Shown here piece by piece: positions 51,760 through 59,419 of a stretch of DNA of 64,000 bases (positions are counted from its first letter, which is position 1; each line of letters begins with the position of its first letter). The notes under the pieces were generated by a model. The model saw nothing but the letters and a program-made list of their open reading frames with translations, did not search any database and was not told where the DNA came from. The stretch is from Candidatus Onthovicinus excrementipullorum. GTDB taxonomy: Bacteria > Bacillota > Clostridia > Oscillospirales > Acutalibacteraceae. The stretch is from contig DVHG01000022.1 in NCBI GenBank assembly GCA_018712345.1, positions 41,566 through 105,565 on the forward strand. The letters run 5' to 3'. A program made the position numbers and the translations under genes.

Positions 51760-51812
51760 ATTGCTATGACGAGTAACAGTAAAATCACCATAAAGGCGAT
51801 TATGTACTCCAT
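51747..51812 (-). CDS. 21-residue hydrophobic peptide, candidate type I toxin
   Basis: The ORF reads MEYIIAF, a run of Met/Val/Ile/Leu, then AIKKD and TGA: one membrane-spanning stretch with an acidic N-terminus and a Lys-Lys-Asp end. AGGAGG (51821-51826) lies eight bases before the ATG, and a consensus promoter lies upstream. The stop codon is inside the stem of a hairpin shared with a convergent transcript. Size, composition and layout match small membrane toxins of type I systems; a leader peptide is the alternative. I cannot assign a named family. Confidence 0.68.
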   Translation of the reverse strand: MEYIIAFMVILLLLVIAIKKD

Positions 51813-51866
51813 CGGCAACACCTCCTCCCTCCTGCAGACAGCAGGGAAGAAAGAGGAACCAACCGC

Positions 51867-51883
51867 TCACCGTTTCTCGGTGA
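51867..51883 (-). promoter_or_regulatory. Leader hairpin of the peptide mRNA
   Basis: TCACCG / CGGTGA with a five-base loop near the 5' end of the 83-nt leader. A second, imperfect pairing of the C/T-rich tract (about 51840-51856, minus strand) with the AGGAGGG ribosome region could limit translation, as in known type I toxin mRNAs. Confidence 0.5.
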
Positions 51884-51901
51884 ACCCCTTGCATCTCTGG
51901 T

Positions 51902-51930
51902 ATTATATCAGACCTCCGGCATGCTGTCAA
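51902..51930 (-). promoter_or_regulatory. Consensus promoter of the 21-residue peptide gene
   Basis: TTGACA (51925-51930), exactly 17 bp, TATAAT (51902-51907): both boxes match the sigma-A consensus fully. Predicted start near 51895. Confidence 0.88.
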
Positions 51931-51956
51931 AGGCCTGAAACAACCTTGAATTTCTA

Positions 51957-51991
51957 AAGGACAAGTGCGACAATTTGTCGCACTTGTCCTT
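51957..51991 (-). terminator. Long palindrome / terminator after the adhesin gene
   Basis: A perfect 17-bp inverted repeat around a single base (AAGGACAAGTGCGACAA and its complement). On the minus strand it is followed by TAGAAATTC, not a U-run, so termination may rely on the exceptionally stable stem. Confidence 0.6.
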
Positions 51992-52006
51992 ACCTATCTC
52001 AGGAGA

Positions 52007-55000
52007 TTAGCTCTCCTTGCGCCGCCTGTGCAGCAGGAGGATCCCACAAGCTGCAGCCGCGGCGATGAACACCGCAGTACTCATCCCGGTGTCGCCCGTA
52101 TCCGGGACATCCGGCACCAGCGCGTTGTGGAAGGTCAGCTCCGCCATCTCGTCGGCTTTGATCTCCACTGTTTGATCGGCGGGCAGCACGTACTTCTCTC
52201 CGTCCCCGTTGATCTCCGCCACGGTGTATTCGCCGGGCCGCAGACCCTCGATCAAGATCTCGCCGTTCTCATCCGTCGCGAACATCTGATCGTAGGCATG
52301 GCCGGTGTAGTCCGTACCCGTCACGCGGAACTCGATCCCCGCGACATTGCCGTCCTCCGCCGTCTTGACGATGTGCAGCTTACCGGTCTGCGCCGCGTTG
52401 GCAAACCCGACGCCCGGCTCCGTCTCTACCGTCACAGTTTCGCCGTCATTGATAATGCTGAAATAGTAGACATTATCGTCCTGAATGAAATATTCCGGCG
52501 CTTTGGTCTCTCGCAGGAAGTAGCCGCCGTAAACGAGCCCACCGAGCGTATATACGCCGCTTTCCTCCGTCAGCAGTCCGGCCTGAATATCAATCTTCGG
52601 GTCAAACTCCCGGTTGCCGTCCACGTCGCGGTAAACGGTGAACTCTGCGCCGGTCAGCCGGTTGTCCGGGTAGTCCTGATCGATCTTGATGACCTGGACA
52701 CTGCCGGTGATGATCTGGTTGGCAATGCTCTCGATCTCGACGGTCTGCCCCTCCTCTGTAATGGAGACGGGGATCACCCGGTCTGTCAGCAAAAAGCCGG
52801 TCGGCGGGGCGATCTCCGCCACCAGATAGTCGCCATAGGGAATATCGAAGAAGCCGAACGCCCCGATCTCATTGCTTATACAGGTAGACAGGGCGGTATC
52901 TTCGGTGAACACCGTCTCGTCCGCACGGAACAGGCCAATCAGCGCACCGCCCAGCGCGAAGCCGTCCTGGTCTACTTTGTAGCCTGTGATATTGCCGCGC
53001 TTGATCTCGTTCGGGATCGCCTGGCCGTCGTTCGCTGTGATATGCACCGTCTGGATCATCTGGTCCTGATACGTGAAGGTCACCAGGTATTTGATCCCGT
53101 TCAGGATATAGTGCTCATCCGTTGCGATCTCCTGCACGTAGTAGCTGCCCTGCGGTAAGTCGCTGGCAAAGGCGGCTTTCAGGTTTTCGTCCAGCCCGAT
53201 GATCTCGATTAGGCCATCCTTGGGGATCGCTGTCCCGTCGGCTGCCGTGATCGTCTCGTTGGCATATAGGCCGAACCGGATATTTTGATATTCGCTATTT
53301 GTTCCGATTCCGAACTGGCCGTCTTGCTCCAGCCCCTTCCCAAGATCGAGCTGAAGCTTCTGCCGCTCGTTCTGGAACGACGTTCCGGCCTGCACGACCT
53401 CCACATACTGTCCTGCATAGGACAGAGTGACATACTGCGGTTCGGTATTGAGCACATAGCCGTTCGGGGCTTTTGTCTCCACAATGCGGTAGCGGCCCAG
53501 ATACAGCTTATCGCTCGTGTCCTTGGTGCCGGTGGTAATTGTATCCACCAGCGTATCCTTGGCATAGTGCAGCGTGCCGTCCGGGGTGATGATATCCTCG
53601 TCCGAGTAGATCTCATACACCGCACCGCTCAGGGTGCCGTTGGTATATACGGGCTGATAAAGAGAAGTGCCGTCGTCGCTCGTTGTCACCTGCACCGTGG
53701 AGAAGATCTCGCCCGTTTTGCCGACGGTGATCTGTCCCTTCTGCGCCGTATCGGAGATCACAACCTCTACCGTGGTCGAATCGATCCCATTGACATAGAA
53801 GTCCACAGGATCCGAATTCAGGACATACCCATAGGGGGCCTGTACCTCCACTGCCTGATAATACCCCATCGGCAGCGGCTCCGGCATCATGAGCCATCCC
53901 TCGGCGTTGGTATAGAACGTGTCAATGTATTCATCTGAGGGATAGGGCACGTGCTGCACGATGTACTGGTGCGTGGCCATATCCACGATCTTGACGCCCA
54001 TGCCGGACAGCGGCACGGTTTTGCCCGTCTCCGCGTCCTGCTTGACGATTTTGATCGGGGATTTCACCTGCGGGTTCTCGACGTAATAGCTGAGGGTCTG
54101 ACCCTGCTCGGAGATCACCACGCGGAAATCGCTGACAAGCTCCGTACCGGCTGCACCCTTAACCTGGTGGAACGTGTAATCCCCGTAGGGCAGCTGCTTG
54201 GTAATCGCATACCCGTTTGCGTTGGTGGTGAGGTAGTCGCGCTCACTGGCCTTGGCTGCACTATAGGAAGCAGCGGAGGTCAGATACACCTCAAACTCGG
54301 CACCGGCCTCCGGCTGCTTGATCTGGTCGTCACCCATGCCAGACGCGCCAGTATCGAGGAATTTGTGGATCTGCACCTGCCCCTTGATAACCTGCTCATT
54401 GACAGTGGCCTGAATCGTGTTGTACTCCACGGTGAAGTTCCCCGGCTGCGCGCCCACAGGATAGACGGTGCTGTCCAGATTGTACCCCGGTGCAGGGGAG
54501 ATCTCCTGGATGGTCCAGCCGTCGCCGCAGGTGTATGTACCGGAGCTGAACTGGCCGCCGTTGGCCGTGGTCATGCGCTCCACGAGCTGACCGTCATGGT
54601 ACAGGCCGTACACCGCGCCGTCCAAAGAGGCGTCGCCCTGGGCTGTACCGGCCTCAAGATCCTTTTTCTGCCCGGAGACGGTGAACTTCTTCAGCTTGTT
54701 GTTAAAGCTGGCGGTCGCCGTCTGCCCCGCCTGTACGGTGATTTGCGCGCTGTTCGGCTGCACGTACTGGGTGGGCGTGTTGACCTCCGTCACCGTGTAG
54801 GTGCCGGGGTTGAGTCCTGTGGCCAGAACCGAGCCGTTCGCCTGCGTGGTGACGGTGCGGTCAATGCCGTTGCCGGTGATGCGGAACTGCTTGCCGGAGA
54901 CGTTTCCATCCTCCGCGCTCTTGACGATCTCAATATTGCCCGTGGCGATCTTCAGCTTAAAGTACGCGTGCACGGGGTCCGGTGTGCCCTGGTCAAAGCG

Positions 55001-55900
55001 GCAGACCGCCTGATAGTCGTCCTTGTTTGTAAAGACTTTCAGTTTGCCGGAGGTGACGCCCGTCTCGCCGCTGGTCTCGATCGTCTTCTGCGCGCTGACG
55101 GTCCCATTCTCTACATCGGTGCGGCTGGTGGTGACCTTGAGCGTGTTGGCGTTCACATGGGTGAACGTCACGCCGTCCATGATGAAATTCCACGCATTGG
55201 ACACGCCGTTATCGTCGTGCAGCGTCGCCTCATACAGCCCCGTCGAGGGGTTGTAGTACAGGTTATGGGTGGGAGCAGTATATTGCGAGGAAGCTGAATA
55301 ACTTGGAATAGTCCTGAAATTCAGTATCTTTTCCTTAATGGAGTAATAGATGCTGGTGAGGTTGGCAAAGCCGGACTTCTGGAAGTCCGCGACGAGCGCC
55401 GCCTCGTTGGGGCCATTAAACACGCCCTCCGCGATGCTCCAGATCAGCGCCTGTGTGGCCCAGCGGGCGGAATCCCGATCATATGCATACGCCCACGACG
55501 GGTTGTCCTTCGTGTAGTCGTTGTATCCAAAGGCAACCGCATAATTGATGCGCTGGATCTGTTCCTGTGTCAGCTCGTCATAATTTCCGGCGTCAATCTC
55601 GTTCCGGCTCATGTCGGAGCCCTCATTCTGCCCGGAGGGCACCATGAACTGCAGGCAGTAGACCTCCCGCAGATTGCTCCGGCTCGGCCCCATGAGGATG
55701 TCGTCGAACTGGCCGACCTTCCCCTGCGTGAAGCGCCCACCGTAATTGCCGCTGATGGTGAATTTGTTCCCCACGCCCACCACGCGGTAGAGGTACTCCT
55801 CCCCCGCCGCGGTGGCGGACAGCGGCAGCAGGCTCACCGCCAACAGCGCGGCCAGCGCCGCAGAGAGAAATTGGCGCAATTTTGTTGAAAATTTTTTCAT
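52007..55900 (-). CDS. Cell-wall adhesin: thioester domain, SpaA/Cna-B repeats, VPDTG sorting signal
   Basis: A 1297-residue surface protein. Signal peptide (about 1-32, ending ATAAGEE); a thioester-type domain at about 60-190 with YCLQFMV and RWATQALIWSIAEG (Cys and Gln of the expected internal thioester, as in TQXA adhesins); then about nine SpaA/Cna-B beta-sandwich repeats, each with a K..D/N..E pattern for isopeptide bonds and the E-x-APxGY strand (for example ETKAPNGYVLN); finally VPDTGDTG, a membrane helix (AVFIAAAAACGILLL) and HRRRKES. The sorting motif is VPDTG rather than LPXTG. No sortase gene is in the window. Likely covalent attachment to host or diet surfaces. Confidence 0.9.
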   Translation of the reverse strand: MKKFSTKLRQFLSAALAALLAVSLLPLSATAAGEEYLYRVVGVGNKFTISGNYGGRFTQGKVGQFDDILMGPSRSNLREVYCLQFMVPSGQNEGSDMSRNEIDAGNYDELTQEQIQRINYAVAFGYNDYTKDNPSWAYAYDRDSARWATQALIWSIAEGVFNGPNEAALVADFQKSGFANLTSIYYSIKEKILNFRTIPSYSASSQYTAPTHNLYYNPSTGLYEATLHDDNGVSNAWNFIMDGVTFTHVNANTLKVTTSRTDVENGTVSAQKTIETSGETGVTSGKLKVFTNKDDYQAVCRFDQGTPDPVHAYFKLKIATGNIEIVKSAEDGNVSGKQFRITGNGIDRTVTTQANGSVLATGLNPGTYTVTEVNTPTQYVQPNSAQITVQAGQTATASFNNKLKKFTVSGQKKDLEAGTAQGDASLDGAVYGLYHDGQLVERMTTANGGQFSSGTYTCGDGWTIQEISPAPGYNLDSTVYPVGAQPGNFTVEYNTIQATVNEQVIKGQVQIHKFLDTGASGMGDDQIKQPEAGAEFEVYLTSAASYSAAKASERDYLTTNANGYAITKQLPYGDYTFHQVKGAAGTELVSDFRVVISEQGQTLSYYVENPQVKSPIKIVKQDAETGKTVPLSGMGVKIVDMATHQYIVQHVPYPSDEYIDTFYTNAEGWLMMPEPLPMGYYQAVEVQAPYGYVLNSDPVDFYVNGIDSTTVEVVISDTAQKGQITVGKTGEIFSTVQVTTSDDGTSLYQPVYTNGTLSGAVYEIYSDEDIITPDGTLHYAKDTLVDTITTGTKDTSDKLYLGRYRIVETKAPNGYVLNTEPQYVTLSYAGQYVEVVQAGTSFQNERQKLQLDLGKGLEQDGQFGIGTNSEYQNIRFGLYANETITAADGTAIPKDGLIEIIGLDENLKAAFASDLPQGSYYVQEIATDEHYILNGIKYLVTFTYQDQMIQTVHITANDGQAIPNEIKRGNITGYKVDQDGFALGGALIGLFRADETVFTEDTALSTCISNEIGAFGFFDIPYGDYLVAEIAPPTGFLLTDRVIPVSITEEGQTVEIESIANQIITGSVQVIKIDQDYPDNRLTGAEFTVYRDVDGNREFDPKIDIQAGLLTEESGVYTLGGLVYGGYFLRETKAPEYFIQDDNVYYFSIINDGETVTVETEPGVGFANAAQTGKLHIVKTAEDGNVAGIEFRVTGTDYTGHAYDQMFATDENGEILIEGLRPGEYTVAEINGDGEKYVLPADQTVEIKADEMAELTFHNALVPDVPDTGDTGMSTAVFIAAAAACGILLLHRRRKES

Positions 55901-56017
55901 TACAAATCTCCTTTTTCTAATATAAGAATCCGTGGTAGAGAGGATTTCCGTTCGGTGTCCTGAAAACCAGGTGTAACATATGTACTTACGCTATTTATAT
56001 AAACCAACGATACCCCG

Positions 56018-56030
56018 TTTTGTGACAAAA
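56018..56030. promoter_or_regulatory. TTTGTGACAAA operator-like palindrome, adhesin copy
   Basis: TTTTGTGACAAAA is a perfect 13-bp palindrome about 120 bp upstream of the adhesin start. The minus strand reads TTGTCA as a possible -35, with ATATAAA about 20 bp later. A second copy is at 58356-58368. Confidence 0.5.
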
Positions 56031-56168
56031 TATCTCAAAATTTTTATTGAAGGAAATAGTGCTTTGCGCAAAGAATACTTTAACCATACAAACTCCCGTC
56101 CCACACTTTAAGGCTTCCCTTGAGAGTGATTCCCCTGTTAGATGCAAAAGGTCTGTGCATGTTTCTTT

Positions 56169-56311
56169 AGGCTTCCCCTTGAGGGGAAGCTGTCGCCGTA
56201 AGGCGACTGATGAGGTGGAAAAGCCGACGTTTTACAGGAACTCGGCATAACCCGCAGAAACCACCTCATCCACCGCAAGCGGTCCCCCTTCCCCTCCGAG
56301 GGGAAGGCTTG
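56169..56311. repeat. Palindromic intergenic repeat, copy A
   Basis: About 143 bp. Hairpin CTTCCCC/GGGGAAG, then GTCGCCGTAAGGCGAC (56192-56207, GTAA loop), then GATGAGGTGG (56209-56218), which pairs with CCACCTCATC (56261-56270), and an end hairpin CTTCCCCTCCGAGGGGAAG. No ORF with a ribosome site. Non-autonomous MITE-like or RNA-structured repeat; no transposase nearby. Confidence 0.85.
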
Positions 56312-56334
56312 AGTGGTCTGTACAAATTAACATC

Positions 56335-56525
56335 GGCTTCCCTTTGAGGGTAATTCCCCTGTTAGGGGAAATGTCCGCGGAGCGGACAAAAGGGGCCCGC
56401 CTGCGGAGCAGGAGCTGTCGCCGTAAGGCGACTGATGAGGTGGAAAGCCAGCGTAAAACGCACTATACCACCTCATCCGTCTCGGCCTGCGGCCTCGCCA
56501 CCTTCCCCTCAAGGGGAAGGCTTGA
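56335..56525. repeat. Palindromic intergenic repeat, copy B (with extra module)
   Basis: About 190 bp. Same ends and GTCGCCGTAAGGCGAC core as copy A, plus an inserted module containing TTCCCCTGTTAGGGGAA, TGTCCGCGGAGCGGACA and CCTGCGGAGCAGG hairpins. CCACCTCATCC and the terminal AAGGGGAAGGCTTG are conserved. Confidence 0.85.
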
Positions 56526-56546
56526 ATAGCCCGTGCCAACCATCCC

Positions 56547-56755
56547 GGCCCCCCTGTGTAAGGAGCGATTCCTCTGTTAAGGGAAATGTCCGCGCAGCGG
56601 ACAAAAAGGTCCCGCCTGCGGAGCAGGCTGGATTGGCGCAGGCCAAGACTGAGGGATTGTCAATTAAATCCGCCTGTTTTGCAAATCAAGTCGTATAACA
56701 ATCCCTCCACTGCCGTACGGCGGTCCCCCTCCCTTTACACAAGGGAGGCTTTAGC
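56547..56755. repeat. Palindromic intergenic repeat, copy C (chimeric)
   Basis: Begins like the copy B module (TGTCCGCGCAGCGGACA, CCTGCGGAGCAGG) but then switches to a different repeat end: GAGGGATTGT pairs with ACAATCCCTC (about 56651-56707), followed by CCGTACGG and TTTACACAAGGGAGGCTT. It looks like a fusion of two repeat families. Confidence 0.75.
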
Positions 56756-56970
56756 TATACAAACTCACTCACAAAAGAAAGATAATGTTGCAAAAACCAA
56801 TAAGAAATGTTGTCCAATAGATATTTAAGTGCTTATAAATCAATTAATTTAATACACTGTGAATTTTGCAGGAAATAGAAGAAGTTGAATTAAATTTGCA
56901 ATTATTTGTTTAATTTGGTTGTTTTATTAAATGGAAATATCTTTTATACTTCCACAGGAAGGAGGTGAAC
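56756..56970. other. AT-rich leader region of the small-protein gene
   Basis: About 215 bp, markedly more AT-rich than its surroundings. TATACT at 56945-56950 lies nine bases before AGGAGG. No other gene was recognised. Confidence 0.5.
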
Positions 56971-56973
56971 ATG

Positions 56974-57162
56974 ATGAATAAATCGGAGTTTCTCAAGTCG
57001 CTTGAATCCATTCGCGAGAGCTTTCAGGAGAATTCCATGACTGTACTCAACTGCCCGGAGCTGGAGGACGACGCCTGCACGGCGATCGCCTCCGTCATCT
57101 TTGCGGCGGATGACGCCATGCGGGATTTCTCCGAACTTCTCGCCGAATACTTAGGCGACTAA
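56974..57162 (+). CDS. Small acidic helical protein, paralogue 1
   Basis: A 62-residue protein (MNKSEFLKSLESIRESFQ...) with no signal peptide, predicted all-helical and acidic. It is about 40 percent identical by eye to the protein at 58885: both share SLxSIREx FxEN, a central VLN, Asp-rich turn, IAS/ILA-VIF/LLF-A and RDFS near the C-terminus. Start is set by AGGAGG eight bases upstream and by the same spacing in the paralogue; ATG 56971 and GTG 56965 are alternatives. Not matched to any family known to me. Confidence 0.75.
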   Translation: MNKSEFLKSLESIRESFQENSMTVLNCPELEDDACTAIASVIFAADDAMRDFSELLAEYLGD

Positions 57163-57169
57163 AAACAGC

Positions 57170-57197
57170 GGATAGGCGGCCGAAAGACCGCCTATCC
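57170..57197 (+). terminator. Hairpin after small-protein gene 1
   Basis: Perfect GGATAGGCGG / CCGCCTATCC stem with an eight-base loop, eight bases after the stop. No T-run follows on the plus strand. Confidence 0.6.
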
Positions 57198-57210
57198 CTC
57201 CCAGTGAAGA

Positions 57211-57239
57211 AAAAAGGAGAGACTGCAAGTCTCTCCTTT
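57211..57239 (-). terminator. Terminator of the lipoprotein gene
   Basis: AAAGGAGAGACT / AGTCTCTCCTTT stem with a three-base loop, followed by a T-run (TTTTTTC) on the minus strand. Confidence 0.8.
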
Positions 57240-57284
57240 AACAGAATTGATGATCATGGAAGCCTGTACATCATAGATGACAAG

Positions 57285-57950
57285 TCAAGTTAATGTTCCG
57301 CGATAGAGTTTCCAACAATAACAACCATCATCACGTGTACCCAGATATTCTACATAAAATAAATTGCATCCACCATCATTATACTCCACCAATGCACTTT
57401 CATATAATCTTTGAGCAATTTCTTCCATCGTCATCGTGGGATAAAAATTTCCGGGAACTTCTAACCACCCCATATCACAAGGAACATCCGGCGGCACATT
57501 GGGGTGATCATAGAACCACATTAAATCTGGATTGGCCTTGATTTTCTGATGCACCATCTCAATGACCGTATCCGGATCAAAATCGGGCTTTGGGATGGGA
57601 TCGGGATCTGGCTGCGGTATTTGGCCGGAGCCGCTGCCGCCGCCATTCTGCTGACCGGACCCGGAATCACCGTCCGCGCCGCCCTGAGGATCATCCTGCC
57701 CGCCATCGGAGGACCCGCCGTCCGTTTTAGAGTCCGGCTCGGCCTGCGTGGGCGTCTCAGTTTCCGTCTCCGCAACGCTCTCCGTCTCCGCCGCACTGGC
57801 CGGCTCCACCGGCTCGAGTACCGCCACTGCTTCCGTATTCGTTCCCGATGTGGTGTCCCCATCGCTCCCTTTATTCCCGCACGCCGCAAAGCTGAATATT
57901 AGTGCCGCGCTTACTCCCACCGCCAGCAGCCTTACAATGCGATTTCTCAT
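57285..57950 (-). CDS. Lipoprotein of unknown function with acidic linker
   Basis: About 221 residues from MRNRIVRLLAV. Lipobox FSFAACGNKG (Cys near 23), then about 95 residues of low-complexity Ser/Thr/Glu/Gly/Asp linker (TETETPTQAEPDSK, GGADGDSGSGQQNGGGSG), then a Pro-Asp repeat and a small folded domain of about 85 residues with several cysteines (PCDMG, GGCNLF, GCYCWKLY). The C-terminal domain is not recognised. Likely displayed at the cell surface. Start chosen by spacing from AGGAGG. Confidence 0.7.
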   Translation of the reverse strand: MRNRIVRLLAVGVSAALIFSFAACGNKGSDGDTTSGTNTEAVAVLEPVEPASAAETESVAETETETPTQAEPDSKTDGGSSDGGQDDPQGGADGDSGSGQQNGGGSGSGQIPQPDPDPIPKPDFDPDTVIEMVHQKIKANPDLMWFYDHPNVPPDVPCDMGWLEVPGNFYPTMTMEEIAQRLYESALVEYNDGGCNLFYVEYLGTRDDGCYCWKLYRGTLT

Positions 57951-58043
57951 GCTCATGCCTCCTATGATTTGTGCACTTTCTTTTAACATTATATATTAAA
58001 ATAAAGATATGGAATTCTGCTGCATTTTACGCTAAAATCCTTT

Positions 58044-58255
58044 ACGGATGGGTTTTCCACCTCATCCGTCACGGCTTGCGCCGTGCACCTTCCCCCCGAG
58101 GGGAAGGCTTGAATGGCCTGTACTGACCATCCCGGCTCCCCTGTGTAAGGGGTAATTCCCCTGTTAGGGGAAATGTCCGCGCAGCGGACAAAAGGGTGCC
58201 AGCCTGCGGAGCAGAAGCTGTCGCCGTAAAGCGACTGATGAGATGGAAGGCCAGC
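58044..58255. repeat. Palindromic intergenic repeat, copy D
   Basis: Carries the right half of one unit (CCACCTCATCCG, GGCTTGCGCC, CCCGAGGGGAAGGCTTG) directly followed by the left half of another (TTCCCCTGTTAGGGGAA, TGTCCGCGCAGCGGACA, CCTGCGGAGCAG, GTCGCCGTAAAGCGAC, GATGAGATGG). It lies between the lipoprotein gene and the operator-like palindrome at 58356. Confidence 0.82.
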
Positions 58256-58355
58256 GTCTCGCATTCAGCCAGCGCAGATGCTTTTGAAAAAGTGAAAATA
58301 ATCATGATTTAAATGTATGAAATTCACCACATCTATAATAACCAGCGAACAACCG

Positions 58356-58368
58356 ATTTGTGACAAAT
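58356..58368. promoter_or_regulatory. TTTGTGACAAA operator-like palindrome, lipoprotein copy
   Basis: ATTTGTGACAAAT is a perfect 13-bp palindrome. Flanking bases (ATAACCAGCGAA..CCG before it) resemble those at 56018 (ATAAACCAACGAT..CCCCG). It points to the lipoprotein gene, but copy D of the repeat lies in between. Confidence 0.48.
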
Positions 58369-58374
58369 ATTAAC

Positions 58375-58760
58375 ATTGTTATAGTAAAAAATTCACCGTC
58401 AGAATTCTACACGTATTTATAGCTATAATGCCTGCCTTATTTTTCCAAGGGAATGCTGTTTTATACCGCCGCATAAAGGGCTGGCCCTGACGCATCCACC
58501 GGCAGTGCCGTCACGCCGGTCCCGTGAATTCCACTACTACACGATGGGGGACACACCGCCTTATTATACGCCACTGACAGAGGTGGGCGGCCGTACAGCC
58601 GCCCACTCTTAACTATATGGGGTTATCCGTACTTTATGCGGCAATCACGATGACCGTTCCACCCCTTTTCCCCTCCGGCCATCATCGCCGTATTTAGGCA
58701 GGATATTGAGCTGATTTCTCCGTAAATATTTACTGTGCAGCACCATATTACAACAAAATT
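58375..58760. other. Intergenic stretch without recognised gene
   Basis: About 385 bp. Contains one perfect GTGGGCGGC / GCCGCCCAC hairpin (58583-58606) and short in-frame runs without ribosome sites. Nothing else was recognised. Confidence 0.5.
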
Positions 58761-58763
58761 TGA

Positions 58764-58769
58764 TATAAT
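58764..58769 (+). promoter_or_regulatory. Possible -10 box upstream of small-protein gene 2
   Basis: TATAAT about 115 bp before the ATG, without a good -35 box. Confidence 0.35.
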
Positions 58770-58884
58770 GTAACCGGCGGATACATAAATCGGCCCATTA
58801 CGGCGTGTGAGGATGCCTAAATTCTTATTCTCAACTTTCCACATCGAAGTATTTTTATACTGTCTTGGAAAGGAGGTGAATACG

Positions 58885-59070
58885 ATGAATCGTGAAATTT
58901 TCTCCTCTCTCGATTCCATTCGGGAGAACTTTATGGAAAATGCCCTCGCCGTTTTAAACAACTCTCAACTGGACGATGCGATTTTTGAGACGATCCTCGC
59001 ACTCCTCTTTGCGATGGACGGCGCTTGCCGGGACTTTTCCAAAGCTGTCTCCCAGTACATGGAGCAGTAA
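58885..59070 (+). CDS. Small helical protein, paralogue 2
   Basis: A 61-residue protein (MNREIFSSLDSIRENF...) paralogous to that at 56974. Both are preceded by TTTTATACT, nine bases, AGGAGGTGAA and an eight-base gap to ATG, and both end at a GC-rich hairpin. It is less acidic in the middle and has a more hydrophobic helix (IFETILALLFAMDGACRDF). No signal peptide; may self-associate or bind a partner. Function unknown. Confidence 0.75.
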   Translation: MNREIFSSLDSIRENFMENALAVLNNSQLDDAIFETILALLFAMDGACRDFSKAVSQYMEQ

Positions 59071-59076
59071 AGGGCA

Positions 59077-59099
59077 GGGCGGCGATAAGCCGCCCTTTT
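59077..59099 (+). terminator. Terminator after small-protein gene 2
   Basis: GGGCGGC / GCCGCCC stem with a five-base loop followed by TTTTCC, seven bases after the stop codon. Confidence 0.85.
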
Positions 59100-59300
59100 C
59101 CTTCCCTCGGGAAAATTTGAGCAGGGCCCCGACAAAAGTGGCGGCGCCAGCAAAGGCATCCGAGGAAATCAGCCGGAAGGATAACCCTACGCGCAAAAAT
59201 TTAACACGTAAGAAACGGATGTGTCAATTTGCCGGCAGCATAATTCAGTGCTTTATTTTGTCATTGCCCCCGCCGTGTACATTCTGATCCTATCCATGAT
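59100..59300. other. Intergenic stretch without recognised gene
   Basis: About 200 bp between two convergent terminators; nothing recognised. Confidence 0.5.
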
Positions 59301-59346
59301 ATAAAAACACCCCAAATCCCGGATACATTCAGGATTCAGGGTGTTT
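59301..59346 (-). terminator. Terminator of the glycan-degradation operon
   Basis: AACACCC..ATCC / GGAT..GGGTGTT interrupted stem, followed by TTTTATATC on the minus strand, 75 bp after the beta-helix stop. Confidence 0.75.
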
Positions 59347-59419
59347 GGTATGGCAGGTAAAATTCAAAACTCACCAGGGGCGAACAATCGGATCAGCCGC
59401 GCCCACCGGGCTGAACTGC

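Noticed and set aside
51736..51957. 73-codon plus-strand frame over the candidate toxin locus
   Set aside because: No ribosome site, and it runs through the promoter and leader of the minus-strand peptide gene.
51965..55297. Two long plus-strand frames (51965-53158 and 53951-55297)
   Set aside because: Antisense to the adhesin; its signal peptide, repeats and sorting signal establish the minus-strand frame.
56327..56828. Small open frames within the repeats (56327-56539, 56344-56529, 56435-56698, 56586-56828)
   Set aside because: They are translations of palindromic repeat DNA, lack ribosome sites and change between repeat copies.
56169..58255. CRISPR array
   Set aside because: The repeats are long, palindromic, irregularly spaced and vary in module content; there are no short regular repeats, unique spacers or cas genes.
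58440..58610. Short plus-strand coding run ending at the 58583-58606 hairpin
   Set aside because: No ATG/GTG with a ribosome site and no similarity to the small paralogues nearby; treated as non-coding.
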